Source: Owenia fusiformis
Taxonomy: Eukaryota; Annelida; Polychaeta; Sabellida; Oweniidae
Reading direction: 5' to 3'
Assembly (NCBI GenBank): GCA_903813345.2
Contig: CAIIXF020000002.1
Span: 29,692,926-29,756,925 of the forward strand
DNA: 64,000 nt
Below the pieces are notes generated by a model that was given only the letters and a program-made list of their open reading frames with translations, was not told the origin of the DNA and made no database searches. This document shows positions 38,801 to 48,654 of this stretch, one piece after another (positions within the stretch are counted from its first letter, which is position 1; each line of letters begins with the position of its first letter). A program made the translations under genes and the position numbers.

Positions 38801-41800
38801 ACTTGCGGTGTATGACAGATTCACCTGCGGTATATGGCATACACACTAACCAATGAGAATGTGATACAGAAGTAGGCAATTGTCAATTGCATCTACTGAA
38901 CAAACAAGTAAAACTTTATAAATAATTATTATATAATGATTACAGAATCAACAGTACAGTGTATCGAATATATAAACTTATGCAGAAGTATCACTTACCA
39001 GTCTCACGTAATAAACTTACTCAATCAATCTAGGATTCATATATTACTACTTGACGCACTAACTTTATTGATTTCCAGCGTAGTTTAACATTTAGAGTCG
39101 ATTCTCACAACCAATCAAATCAAGGCTTTCTGTATCACGTTTTCACCTGTGGTATATGTCATATTCACCTGCGGTATATGGCATATTCCGAAAGTGAGTA
39201 TGACATATTCCGCAGGTGAGTATAGGGTATTCACTGAAATCGATATATTGCATATTTACTGCGGAATATGGCTTACTCACCTGTGGAATATGCCACATAC
39301 CACAGGTCAGTATGGAATATTTACCCGTATCACAAATACCACGCAACCAGGAATGTATGCCATATTCCGTGTAACAATTCAAAGGGGTTCGAGTTGCCAA
39401 ACTTATGATGGGAAGTGTTATCATTCATAAACATAAACCATAACTACATGAACAACATTAGGAAAGAATGACACCTGAAATACAATTTTGAAAATGTTAT
39501 TAGTACACATACATGTATTTCCTATTGCTGACCACACATACCCTAAACAGTTTTATGGGGTATGGCAATGATAAGCTGTAAAAAATATAAAATGGTAGAT
39601 AATGAAAATGTTAAGCATATTATGATGTCACGTATAGTGTTTAGATTTACTTAGAATAACAAATTCTGCTATAATGTAACACATTTTCTATTTGACCCTA
39701 GCAACAAGTTCCACAACTGAAGTGTAAGGTGCCACGCCCCCTTTCTTGAATTTTTAGGGGAAGGTAAAGAGAAAAATCAGAAAAAATAGATGGATGCACT
39801 TTTTATTGAAACTTTTGCAAGAAATATTTGCTAACATCATCAGTGAAGTTTTTAATCAGGTTTTATACACCATAGGCCCTTACTGTTTTTTAAATGACTG
39901 ATTAACTATCGACTGATTAAGACATTTTGAAGAGAAATTATGTTCTTTTAGGGACAAATTTTCCCATATCTCTACCAAATTTTGTTGGATAAGACCCAAA
40001 CTTTCAGGAATTCTTCATACATGCCTTATTGATATATTGACAATGTTTCATTATAATTGCAACATCCTGAAATGAGATATTAAATTTTTTCAAGCATATG
40101 GTCAAATTCCGACTCAAAAATAATAAAAGTTGCTGACTCAGCACTTTTGAGCCTGCTTTGCAAGGGTTCACAAACTTTTTTTTACATGCCTTGGGGTCCC
40201 CTACAAGAATCTAAAGTCAAATTGAATCTAGGTGTTTTGGACACAAATGGCCTTGGCCGTAGCACTATAGATGATTTAGAAAAAAATTGAAGTCAGTCTA
40301 AACAGTATTTGTTAAGTTATAGGAAGTTGTAAGAAATTGTTACAGACGCCGGACGCCGGACGCCAACCTCCAACCACCAACTGCCAACCACCAACTGCCG
40401 TCGCAAAAAAACGGAGACCATAACAATATGTCACCACTTTTGGTGGTGACATAATAAAAACCACTGTATTTATTGCCAGAAAGTACTCAAGGGCTTGAGC
40501 AAGCTATTGGTAGCACTTTTAGTCCCAAAGAGGTGGATTTTCAAACTTGCTAGAAGAAAACTTTTTCCTGAATCATAATTTTACTTAATGTCTTACCTTT
40601 CATTTTTTTTGACCCAGAGATAACTTTTTGCATCGATATTGGAAAAAATCAGGATGATATTATAAGCCCCAACTTTGGCTCTTCGGAAAGGACACACACA
40701 TAATTGCAATTATTAAAGGGTATATATAAGTTTCATTATATGTTCCGCATATTTTGTTTTAAAGCATGCACATATATGGTTCTAAATAACTAATAGTTTT
40801 TATCTGAATCATTATCATAGAAATGAATTAGGAAGACCAGTCTCATAACTTGGCCTGTGATTTTGGAAAAAAATTTAATCATTTTTCCAATTACGATAAT
40901 ACTTAATAATGTTGAATATCCTGTTGATTTTTCCTTCTGTCTGAATCATTACAAAGTCCTTAATAATGTTTGTTTATATATGAGACAATCATGATAGTAT
41001 ATATGTGTACCATATGACGAAACTACACTTGTCCAAAGCTCTTCGGAAAGGACATTTTTTAGTTTATTGCTAAATACTGTTAAACAGATTGAATTTGTGG
41101 GAGCAATTTTTGGAGATTGTACATTTGTTTCTATTCGTGTATTCATGTTTTCGAGATTTACCACAGATTACAACATTATCTGCAATTTTTCATAGGTAAT
41201 ATGTGGGCGATAATAGGGCAAAACATCATTGAAGTCATCACTTTAAGGCTATCATGAATGTACTTGTAGTTCTTTAGCTGCTGGGCCAGGGAAACGTAGA
41301 CCTATGAAACAGCTTTATGCAGAGAAATGACTCAATTACTCAGATGCGAGTAGGTAGTTACCAGTTTCGCCACCAGGTGGCTGAGTCGGGGGAATTAACA
41401 TTGCAGGGTATTACAAAATTCCCTTAAACTTGAATATGCATCAGTTTTAGTGGTTCATTTTTCATATTACCTTTAAGTATCTGATAGTTATACAGATTAA
41501 AATATATCCAGTAAAAGAAAATATTATCTGCCCAACACAAGAAAAGATATTTCAATTTTTGTGGTTTTACAACATGGGGTCTACGGGGAATCTCCCCGAC
41601 CTAGAAGTCACATTTTCAAAGAAAATTAAATTTTCAAAGTTGTTTAACTCTTTTCAAAACCACATTTCTAAATATAATTTTACTTGTAGATTCCAAATAT
41701 GACATCAGTTTGCCCATGGTTTGACTGCATTGTGAATTTTTAATGATGTAAATCAAGATTATTTCTACTCGCATCTGGGATATTTTTGGTGGTAATTGTC

Positions 41801-44800
41801 AGTGAATTGAACTATTATCACAGGAGAAATAGTGATGAAGATACAATTTTATATTTGCGGCATTCTTCATTTGCAATTTTACACTTGAGTGTTTTAAAGG
41901 GTTTTACAGTACTGTCCAAATCAAGATTCAATGTAATATTTGTAAACATTGTGCCAATGCCTTTATACATCAGTAGAAAAGTTAGTTATACACATTCAAT
42001 ACAGCATGCCTAATCAGAGATTGGATTGCTCTTCGGAAAGGACATGGATTGCTCTTCGGAAAGGACACATTTACTTTTTTAGTTCCTGTTTAAGTCTTAG
42101 TTACTTCAGTAAAGATGTTTTATGTTTAAAAGTTCATCAGAAAATATAATCCAGTGTGTTTCTCTTTAATATTGTTGGTAAATGCACTGTTTAGACAGAG
42201 TTTGTCTTTTCCGAAGAGCTCTTCGGAAAGGACTTTTTTCTTGTGTCTGAATTTTAAAATTGATTTTACAGGTATATATGACAGTTCAAAGCCACTTATT
42301 TGTTTTGAATATTCAAGAAACTAAATGCATTTTGTTTTAAAATAGTTTTTAGTGTATCATATTACTTCAGTCTTAAAATACACATGCTCTTCGGAAAAGA
42401 CATTTGCGTGTCGGAAAATCTGTTAGTTATTTTGAGAGCCAATATCTCAGGAACCACTCAACCTTTTCTATAATTTTTTTATTGACAGAATTTTAACAGT
42501 CAGTACTTTTGATATCATCTTAAAAAAACAGTAAGCAAAGATTGGAAAATTTGTTGAAAAATTCTGTCTTTTTTAACATAAAATTTACAATGAAATGTTA
42601 CACCAATGGTTGTGTGCTACAAGCAGTTATAAAAACTCTATACACTATAATGGACACACTTGTTGCAAATCATTTTAAAGCAAATTCCTTAATCTTTCCA
42701 ATGCAGCCAAATTACTTTAATTTACTCTATTCAAGTACATGCTTGAAGTATATATGTAAATGTGAATTTTTCTTGGGAATTTGTTACACAGAGAATAGGG
42801 CATATTTTGATACATGAATATTTATGAAAAATTATCATTCATCTTTCAAAAAATGATATCTTCCTCAGACATATAGTGGATATACCTAATTAATAAGACT
42901 GATTTCCCATCTGTATCTTAAGCCTTGCATTTTTTCTGGGTGCCAATATGAAAGTGCTACCAATAGCGTGCTCAAGCCCTCAAAGTAAAAGATGTGACCG
43001 TCTTAAATGACTTGCCATATTGCACATAGACCTTTGCTAATTACCGGTCAAAAGTTTTATCTCAACTATGTGTTTTTTTGGAATGGAAACAAATGGCATG
43101 CATAATTTAACATATTTCACTTCCAAAACTGCATTAAATCTGACAATATCATCACCTTATGCAAAAATAATACGACTTCAAAAATTATGGTACTAATATT
43201 CTTTGGTTTCATGTCGTGTCATGTCTCGCATTTACCAGCGCCATTTGAAATTGGTATGATCACTAATCAATAATCATAAGGTGATATTGGTAAAAAAGAA
43301 TCTCAATTTGTGGAAATGGATTGAAATACAGATGAATTGTTATCAGATATCAGAATTCCCAGGGGTCTGTGATTATATTGAGGCCATTGGACATACCAAA
43401 TGGGCAACATTTGATAACATTTGATGATCATTGTCAGCTAGTCTGACATCAAAGGAAAAAACACATGTAATATGCCTGAGTAAAAGGACTTCAGAGAATG
43501 CCTCAATTTGTTAAACTCTTAACTGTATGGACTGGAGTGGGGGTGTTCTTACCTGTTTAGGGCTGGTTATTGCAGAGAGGATGCTGTCCACATTGTGCCA
43601 GTTTACTTCAAGGTCATTAACATACATCAACCAGTCACCTATAGATAGGACACAAATGAAAACATTAATAAACTCATCACTGGATCAAAGCAGTTGCAAT
43701 GAGAGACACATGCATGAACAAATACTTTTTTAAATCAGACCCAATTGGCCTGGCATATTATATGCATATCTAAATGGTAATGCCTCATTTTTATAATGTG
43801 AGAGACAATTACGTATATATTGACGATTTACAAATGTACATACATGGATTAAGTTAGTTTGGACCCACAGAGATACTCATACTCAAAGTTGAACAAGAAT
43901 AGAGCAAACTGATCAAATGTACATGATCTCTTCAATACAACCTTACCTCTGAAGAATAGGAAATGTACAATACAAGCATTTATGAGCTACAGTAAATTAA
44001 TCCTATAAATGGACTTTTGAAATTTCAAAAAAGTGTTACGCTTAAGAGGTGTTCCACTTACAGAGGTTCATTTCACATTAAGTTAATGGTTACTGTGAAA
44101 TGTTCTCCACTATGGAGGTGTTCAACTTTCAGAGGTGTTCCACTTTACAGGTCTGACTGTTAGAGCTTTTTTGAATACGTCATTAACAGGTTTTACTGTA
44201 CTCATTTTTTGAATACCTGTTTTTTTGAATACCTGTTAAGGTACAGCTGGAAAGTAACATTTTGGAAAAAAATTGCTATACCATCACATGTTATTTTCTG
44301 GTACAAAATAAAGTATGAAGACATGTGTCAATTGCCTTGCTTTTTTCAGGAAAGTATCATTACATTGTCTTCTTTAAGAATATCTAGTTGGAGTTCAATG
44401 GGAACTCCAGGAAACTCTGATATTTCACACTTTTTATTTTTCCAAATTTTCTTTCAAAGTTTTCAGACAACACAGGAGCTACCATTGACCTGTTTCCAGG
44501 TTTACTAAAAGTAGACAGTGTAATGATACTTTCCTGAAAAAAGCAAGGAAATACGCACATGCCTTCATACTTAATTTTGTACCAGAAAATAACATGTGCA
44601 GGTATAGCAATTTTTTACCAAAATGTTACTTTCCAGCTGAACCTTAAGTACAAGACCTTACCTATTTTAATTTGTCCAGACCGCATGGCCTCCCCTCCTG
44701 GAACCAGGCCCTGAACCAGGATTTTCAACTGTGGAGTTGGCCTAGCTGGGTGGGAACTACGGAGCACAAATTGGCCGGGAATAATTCCAAATAGTGCCTC

Positions 44801-46951
44801 ACATAGTGACACTCCCCTTATCTCTCTGTATGGGTCAGCATAAACCAAAACATCTTTCACAGAATTATTTGGTTTTCCTGTTGGTCCAATGTTATTAAAT
44901 ATTTGATTGTTAAGTACATCTGCTGAACCTTTTTCAATTTTGTTTTTCCCAATCAGATTTTTCAGTTTATCAAGACCAGTCTTTTTCTTCAGTTTGTCAG
45001 ATTCAGTTAAATGATTGTTTGATTGTGCCAGGTTGTTGTTATTGAGGTAAGGGGCAGGGTCATTGTGGTGAGGGGCCTCTAAATAGAAGAGTTCTCCTTT
45101 GCTGTCGACTTTGTCTGCCCAAACTGGCTCCAAACCACTGAAATTAAAAATTACACAATTTCAAATTTTGGAGACTCGAGCACCTAATGTTACATTTAAT
45201 TGCACAATTATGATCTTACTGTGATGATGGCGAATTAACACTAGATTTAAGTTATTAATCTTTTAGCTGGAGTTTATGAACATAACATGCACTTATTTCT
45301 TAAAATTATAGACAAATCACTTCAAATCTACTTTTCTATAGAATACTTTTCATGTAGTCTCTCTAGTACAATGAGACCTGACAATGCATGTTATTGTAGC
45401 ATTATTGTATGTCATCAAAACTTATGTGCCACATTTACCTGGCTAATGGTCATCAAGAGCACTCGAAACTCAAAACATCTTGTGTCAAAAATAATTTACT
45501 TTTCTATATTAAGGTGTGAGGTTCCATATCCATCTGCCAAAAGCTTTGACCTCTATAGAGTCTATTCAAAAACCTGTGATCTTATTCTAAATAACGCCTT
45601 AGTTGGCTTCTAGGGTACCTAGTTTGCCAATATTTGGTATCAAAATAAAAAATATTAAGGAACTTTTATTTTAACTACCAAAATAGTGATGTAGGTCAAA
45701 ATAGTTCCAACGTCAGCATGTTTACTACGCGTGTGCCCATCACCTTAGAATTGAGCAAATGGCAGCAAACCCTGATATCTCAAAAAGTAACCTGACTCCC
45801 TATAATTTGATCTGGATTAATCGAACACCAATATGAACAGGTACATTTTGAATATATAACACTATGGGGGGGGGGTGGTTAAGCGTTTCATAGTTGGTCA
45901 TGAATGCCATATGTGCGAAGTATTGTTCAGAATTTTCAAATTTCATGTTGGATTACAGTACACACACCTTAATAATCTGTAAAAATGATAAGCCCATTTA
46001 AAGTAAATATATAATGTAACGGTGATAGCATTTGAGTAGAGTATGATTCAAACCTTGACACTTAAAAATAGATCTATGGTTTGGTTTCAAGTTCAAACCA
46101 TTTTAAAATTGGATGGAAACTTGAAAAGATACACTGGTAATGCCATAGGTTCAGGCAAGATTCTTTTGTAGTAGGATAGCAACAATAAATATTTCTCAAG
46201 ATGAGACACCAAAGAAAAATTCAAATTTTAAAATGATTGTGTAGCTATTACAGAGATACATGTATATGAGATAAATCATGACATCATTATATTTTAACGG
46301 CGGGCTCTTGCCTGTCCAAATCAGAATGATACAAGAAATGTGATCTAGAAGAATATTCATTGAGCTACTGATCCTACTACAGAAGAATCTTGCCGCAATT
46401 TACAGTATGCCCACCACCAACCAATCATTGACAATCATGGGCATAGGGCTATATTTTGAGTTGGTACGCACACTCGGGGATGCTTTAAATGTTGACAATG
46501 GTAAAAATACAGATACGGTAGTAAGCATCAATAAATTCGCAAATAAATTAATGCTTTTTAACAAGTTTTTAATTTTTTTCAAATTCATTTGGTACGCCTG
46601 TGCGTATTTTGCGTAAATGACAATGACTGACTCTAGTGGATATGACTATGTATAGAAAATGCTTCAGATGTTTCTCTAACTAAAGTAGTAGATCTTTAAA
46701 GTAATTAATCTTTTATGAAGCTCAGTCAATGACAAACGAATGCAAGTGTTATCCTGGAGATGGATTGCAACTCACTCAGATTCATCATCGCTGTAAAAAG
46801 ATCCAGAGCTTTCGGAATCATTCCTGTCGTCATTGTAGGCCCCACGCTCATCATAATATATTTTCCCGTTAGTCTGGCTATCGGGAATACGTAAGCGTTG
46901 GTTTTTTATAGAATCAATTTCCTCTCTTGGAAGATATCGAGCCATTTCCAT
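19972..46951 (-). CDS. INTU: Inturned, planar cell polarity effector (CPLANE)
   Basis: Complete gene in 18 exons: 46951-46776, 45137-44662, 43638-43553, 30428-30234, 28386-28271, 28010-27921, 27525-27448, 26424-26106, 25667-25512, 25029-24914, 24103-24002, 23566-23415, 21995-21924, 21693-21551, 21166-21078, 20832-20658, 20412-20288, 20083-19972. All have GT-AG ends and matching phases, giving 925 residues (human INTU is about 940). Start: ATG at 46951, with TGA in frame two codons before; a second ATG is at 46945. Recognisable blocks: [34 protein letters not shown]-type [77 protein letters not shown], and a C-terminal [24 protein letters not shown] pairs with Fuzzy and WDPCP at the ciliary base; Inturned-Fuzzy acts as a Rab23 exchange factor. 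The serine-rich part in exons 12-14 is least conserved. Confidence 0.97.
22030..22770. repeat. 54-bp minisatellite, about 13 copies, in INTU intron 12
   Basis: Unit: GTAGTACATATATGATGTAG, TACAAATATGTAGTAGATGT, AGCACGTTCATGGT. Copies are almost identical, so the array is young or homogenised. Because 54 is a multiple of 3, it leaves 257- and 274-codon open frames on the minus strand. One of them runs into INTU exon 13 in the wrong frame; they are not genes. Confidence 0.95.
22898..23311. mobile_element. TIR MITE in INTU intron 12
   Basis: Inverted ends of about 40 bases: TTAAGGTGCTATGGAAGTTA then ACAGGAAATGACAAAACAA on the left, and the reverse complement at 23268-23311. About 410 bases, no coding content. 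Confidence 0.8.
24163..24290. mobile_element. Short interspersed element ending in GTCACCACC-type hairpin
   Basis: Begins CAAGGCATTTAAATGCAAAA, contains ACCAACCATCGAACGCCAA, and ends CCACTTGTGGTGGTGACATA. Related copies or ends lie at about 28909, 30828-30930, 34916-34950, 40340-40452 and 49719-49904. Confidence 0.65.
24471..24905. repeat. 31-bp minisatellite, 14 copies, in INTU intron 10
   Basis: Perfect or near-perfect units of TATCATTGTATACAAGACTG plus AATCATCAGAG. The array stops 8 bases short of the exon 10 splice donor (GT at 24913-24912). Confidence 0.95.
26450..26610. repeat. Short degenerate repeat of AATATTACTAAATGCAATAT type
   Basis: Repeated words of about 16-20 bases (ACTGAATACAATATTACTAA) in INTU intron 7. 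The same words resume at 27172-27290 on the other side of the hairpin-containing segment. The two halves were probably one array that was interrupted by an insertion. Confidence 0.7.
26611..27175. mobile_element. Inserted segment with promoter-like motifs and an 80-base hairpin
   Basis: This sequence splits the AT-rich array described above. It contains ACCAATCAGAATGCAGC, TGACGTCAC and a short plus-strand ORF (26833-26886, [17 protein letters not shown]). At 27003-27175 it has a near-perfect hairpin with about 70-base arms (AATAAATAATGATAGGCCAT, TCAATATGGTGAAATTCAGC, TTGGACAGAATGTT). The hairpin loop is about 30 bases. It looks like a non-autonomous DNA element; the family is unknown to me. 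Confidence 0.6.
28458..28858. mobile_element. Foldback MITE with TTAAGGTACAGCTGG ends, copy 1
   Basis: Inverted ends of about 100 bases: TTAAGGTACAGCTGGAAAAT, AAAATTGCTATACCTGCACA, and the mirror at 28740-28858. It lies in INTU intron 4, 72 bases upstream of exon 5. It is nearly identical to the copy at 44236-44648. Confidence 0.88.
28905..29760. repeat. Tandem repeat rich in AGGTCA half-sites, block 1
   Basis: About six diverged units of roughly 110-130 bases with TTTGACCTT, GAAGGTCATTGAAGGTCAAA, GTCAGATTTGAACTTCTGAG and TGTAGATGATTTTGAAAAA. It is preceded by the terminus AACAAGGCATTAACATGACA. It belongs to the same family as 34916-36171. Confidence 0.85.
31683..31772 (-). CDS. Candidate alternative first exon within INTU intron 3
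   Basis: An ATG at 31772 opens 30 codons, [20 protein letters not shown] then [10 protein letters not shown], ending exactly at a strong donor (AAAAAT then GTAAGT). The exit phase is 0, the phase needed by INTU exon 4. The frame is also open upstream to about 31801, where a CATAG would give entry phase 1, the same as exon 3. It could therefore be an alternative first exon, an exon alternative to exon 3, or chance. I see no match to vertebrate INTU. Confidence 0.35.
31745..32640. repeat. Four tandem copies of a 232-236-bp unit
   Basis: CAGTTCTGTTTCTGTAGACA recurs at 31752, 31988, 32220 and 32452. The first copy overlaps the candidate exon at 31683-31772. The others carry the 5' part of that open frame but lack its splice donor. 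Confidence 0.93.
32641..34389. other. AT-rich part of INTU intron 3
   Basis: I see no gene, array or clear element. Short direct words occur (AAACATGTTAAATTCAAGCA), but nothing supports a call. Confidence 0.4.
34390..34554. repeat. Inverted repeat enclosing an end of the TCAA element
   Basis: Arms of about 48 bases (TAAGATTGATGAAATAAATA, GATTTCCATATAAAAAGT and mirror) flank a 75-base centre. The centre is nearly identical to the first 75 bases of the element at 40493-42978 (GCTTGAGCAAGCTATTGGTA, GCACTTTTAGTCCCAAAGAG). Confidence 0.8.
34950..36174. repeat. Tandem repeat rich in AGGTCA half-sites, block 2
   Basis: About eight units of roughly 130-150 bases. Each has TTTTTGACCTTGAGAAGGTC, ATTGAAGGTCAAATGTCAAA, TCTAAAGTCAGATTTGAATT and CTGAGAACATGTAGATGATT. 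AGGTCA-N4-AGGTCA occurs at 35376, 35512, 35660, 35798, 35946 and 36115, and TGACCT-N4-TGACCT at 35355, 35491 and 35925. Confidence 0.92.
37380..37840. repeat. Irregular GTCCCA/CATGGGAC repeat in the foldback centre
   Basis: Dense degenerate copies of GTCCCACCATG, CCCATGGGAC and CATCGAGTCCC, in both orientations. The open frames here (37593-37859 and its antisense) are products of this repeat. Confidence 0.65.
38746..39377. mobile_element. Insertion within the right arm of the foldback
   Basis: It interrupts the arm match and has its own inverted ends (GTTACGCGATAAACACGATA and ATATTCCGTGTAAC). Inside are repeated TGCCATATTC, ACCTGCGGTATATGG and mirror words, concentrated at 38765-38850 and 39140-39310. 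Confidence 0.65.
40493..42978. mobile_element. 2.5-kb TIR element with TCAA target duplication and a repeated 17-base motif
   Basis: Terminal inverted repeats: GGGCTTGAGCAAGCTATTGG, TAGCACTTTTA on the left; GAAAGTGCTACCAATAGCGT, GCTCAAGCCC on the right. TCAA borders both sides. GCTCTTCGGAAAGGACA occurs at 40678, 41038, 42028, 42051, 42218 and 42386 (the last two with one change or a shorter match), plus one inverted copy abutting 42218. An inner pair CAGATGCGAGTAG (41344) and CTACTCGCATCTG (41766) may mark a nested element. No transposase is recognisable; the superfamily is unassigned. Confidence 0.8.
42985..43552. other. End of INTU intron 3
   Basis: No gene. A short inverted pair (ATCATCACCTTATG at about 43149 and CATAAGGTGATATTGG at 43276) may be a small foldback remnant. 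Confidence 0.4.
43553..45137 (-). CDS. INTU: INTU exons 2-3: N-terminal region and PDZ domain
   Basis: Exon 2 (45137-44662) gives residues 59-217: an acidic start ([20 protein letters not shown]), an Asn-rich and Lys-rich linker, then the first half of the PDZ domain. Exon 3 (43638-43553) supplies [20 protein letters not shown] and ends SPKQ. The split glycine codon (phase 1) falls between KI and DW. Exon 4 (30428) continues with VKLTLQ, as in vertebrate INTU. The donor of exon 2 lies 13 bases from a foldback MITE (44236-44648), so an open frame runs on into the repeat; the true end is the GTAAGG at 44661. Confidence 0.95.
44236..44648. mobile_element. Foldback MITE with TTAAGGTACAGCTGG ends, copy 2
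   Basis: Nearly identical to 28458-28858 in the opposite context, within INTU intron 2. Its right end lies 13 bases from the exon 2 donor (44661). The high similarity of the two copies points to recent activity. Confidence 0.88.
46153..46394. mobile_element. TIR MITE (GCAAGATTCTT ends), copy 1
   Basis: GCAAGATTCTTTTGTAGTAG, GATAGCAACAATAAATATTT and the reverse complement (ATATTCATTGAGCTACTGAT, CCTACTACAGAAGAATCTTG). It lies in INTU intron 1 and is related to 47258-47850. Confidence 0.75.
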
Positions 46952-47257
46952 ACAAATTCAAATTATTTTCAAAAAACATTGGCCGCCATATTGTCAACAA
47001 TATCCGGGACTTTGAGTGTTGGAGCGTCGTGTATTTGATTTTCATGAGGAGACGGGTGCAAACTATTTAGTCGTACACTTGTATGTTAAAAATGTATGGT
47101 TCTTGAAATGTGAAACATCATTTTGACAATTTTTTTTAATGATGTAGGCTTATGATTTTGACTGACAATAGTGTAACCTAGGCTACTGTTACACGACTGT
47201 TGATAAACTTCGGGATAAACTTTTCCTGTGACTTTTGAGCATGTTAAACCACAGATA

Positions 47258-47850
47258 TTGGCCAGATCGTTTTGTAGTAGGATCTCATAAGCTCAAAGAA
47301 TAATTCACAAGATACGACACTAAATTGGAAAATTTCAAAAAAATATGACCACCTTTCAAAAATGTCCTTATATAAAATGGTACCTGCTTCCCCATGACAG
47401 ATTTTCCACTTATTTTATAGCTGAGATATTCATCTTTCTATTTCTACTTGTTTGGTTCGAGTAAATAACCTATGGATGCAGTTATTTGACTTTTAATACA
47501 GCGAATATTTTTCAAGAGATCCGGACTCTTGTGTGTCCAAATATCATTGTAATGATGACGTCACATTTCTGGAACCAAGGGAGCACCATTCAGATTTGGA
47601 CAGACAAGAGTCCGGCGATAAATTATCACTGTTTTGGCCTCTTATCAACGCAGCATTGCTTGAATAACGGTCATTGATGATAAAAAAAGATAAAGAATAA
47701 CAAGATGCTTCGAATGAGGTATGATTTGTCTCATATTTTTCAGAAATGGCTCCATAATCGTCATTTTAAAATTTGAAATTTTCTGAGGTGTCTCATCTTG
47801 AGGAATATTTATTGAGCTACTGATCCTACTACAAAAGAATCTGGCCGGGA
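47258..47850. mobile_element. TIR MITE (GGCCAGATTCTTTTGTAG ends), copy 2
   Basis: Inverted ends GGCCAGATCGTTTTGTAGTA and CTACTACAAAAGAATCTGGC, with inner arms GTCTCATCTTGAGGAATATT. A central inverted pair GATCCGGACTCTTGTGTGTC and GACAAGAGTCCGG makes a second fold. It lies upstream of INTU. Confidence 0.75.
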
Positions 47851-47861
47851 TCTATGTGTTA

Positions 47862-47910
47862 AACCATGGGCTTTCAACTAGACTAGAGTTGAAAGCCCAT
47901 GGTTAAACGG
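47862..47910. repeat. Near-perfect palindrome
   Basis: GTTAAACCATGGGCTTTCAA, a central CTAGACTAGAG, and the mirror TTGAAAGCCCATGGTTAAAC. Arms are 22 bases. Confidence 0.85.
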
Positions 47911-48654
47911 CTGACTGAATCAAAGTTGCAACTACGGTTTGCGAGATATAATAGCATTCCAAATTACTAGAGTACAGTAGGCTTAATATGTAAACACAGG
48001 GAACCAAAACTTATTTTAAGAATTTCCTTAAAGATCATCTTTCTACGCAAATGCTTACTTGAAAATCACATGCAGGCCCGGGGGATTCTCTGTCTGGTTC
48101 AACCGTTACAATGTTACAAATTGTCACACGTTCTGTAACAACCAATGGCGTAGCGTCATATACGCAAAAAACGCCATTGCGTACTCTCAAATTTGAGAGA
48201 AGAATGATTTTTTATAATGAATTGCCCCGCACTTTAAAAATACTGGATAGATCTTAAATAGTAATATAATAGTAACAGTAACAATCATATATGAAAAACA
48301 AAATAAATGATTTGTTCTAATCCTGTGTTGTTTGTTTTTTAATTGTGTTGTAATAATCTAAATTTTCTCTCTGAAATACATATATTTTTGTACGACTGCG
48401 AGCTTCTTTACGTTCGTTAGCGTACGAGTTTGGGATGTTCGTACTTTTTGTGTAGACTAATAATTTACATTTAATTGGTCCAGATTAAGTCGGAATTTCG
48501 TATTTCAAACCGACCCAGGACGCTTCAAATGCAATCTCATTTTAAAATTTTCTTGGGGGAGAACCCCCCCCCCCAAACCCCCCTCGAACTCGTTCGCTTC
48601 GCTCACTCGTGGCGTACTCTCACAAAATACCCACGCTACGCCTCTGCAACACAC

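Larger units (their letters stand above)
36175..40267. mobile_element. 4.1-kb foldback element with TAG target duplication
   Basis: Ends are TAGTGCTACGGCCAAGGCC and its reverse complement. TAG at 36172-36174 and 40268-40270 flanks it, and the host array unit resumes exactly (ATGTAG, then TAGATGATTT). Outer arms 36175-37076 and 39378-40267 are inverted copies. The match continues as 37072-37225 against 38590-38745, so the arms were about 1.05 kb before a 630-base insertion (about 38746-39377) split the right one. No transposase frame is recognisable. Confidence 0.9.
34916..40452. mobile_element. Composite element with GTCACCACC ends containing an AGGTCA array
   Basis: The left end AACAAGGCATTAACATGACA, AAATGTCACCACC at 34916 and the right end CACTTTTGGTGGTGACATAA at about 40427-40447 are inverted matches. 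Between them lie the AGGTCA array (34950-36171), a 4.1-kb foldback inserted into the last array unit, and a GACGCCGGACGCC-rich segment (40345-40400). A smaller relative is at 49719-49904. Treating the two ends as one element is inference. Confidence 0.55.
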
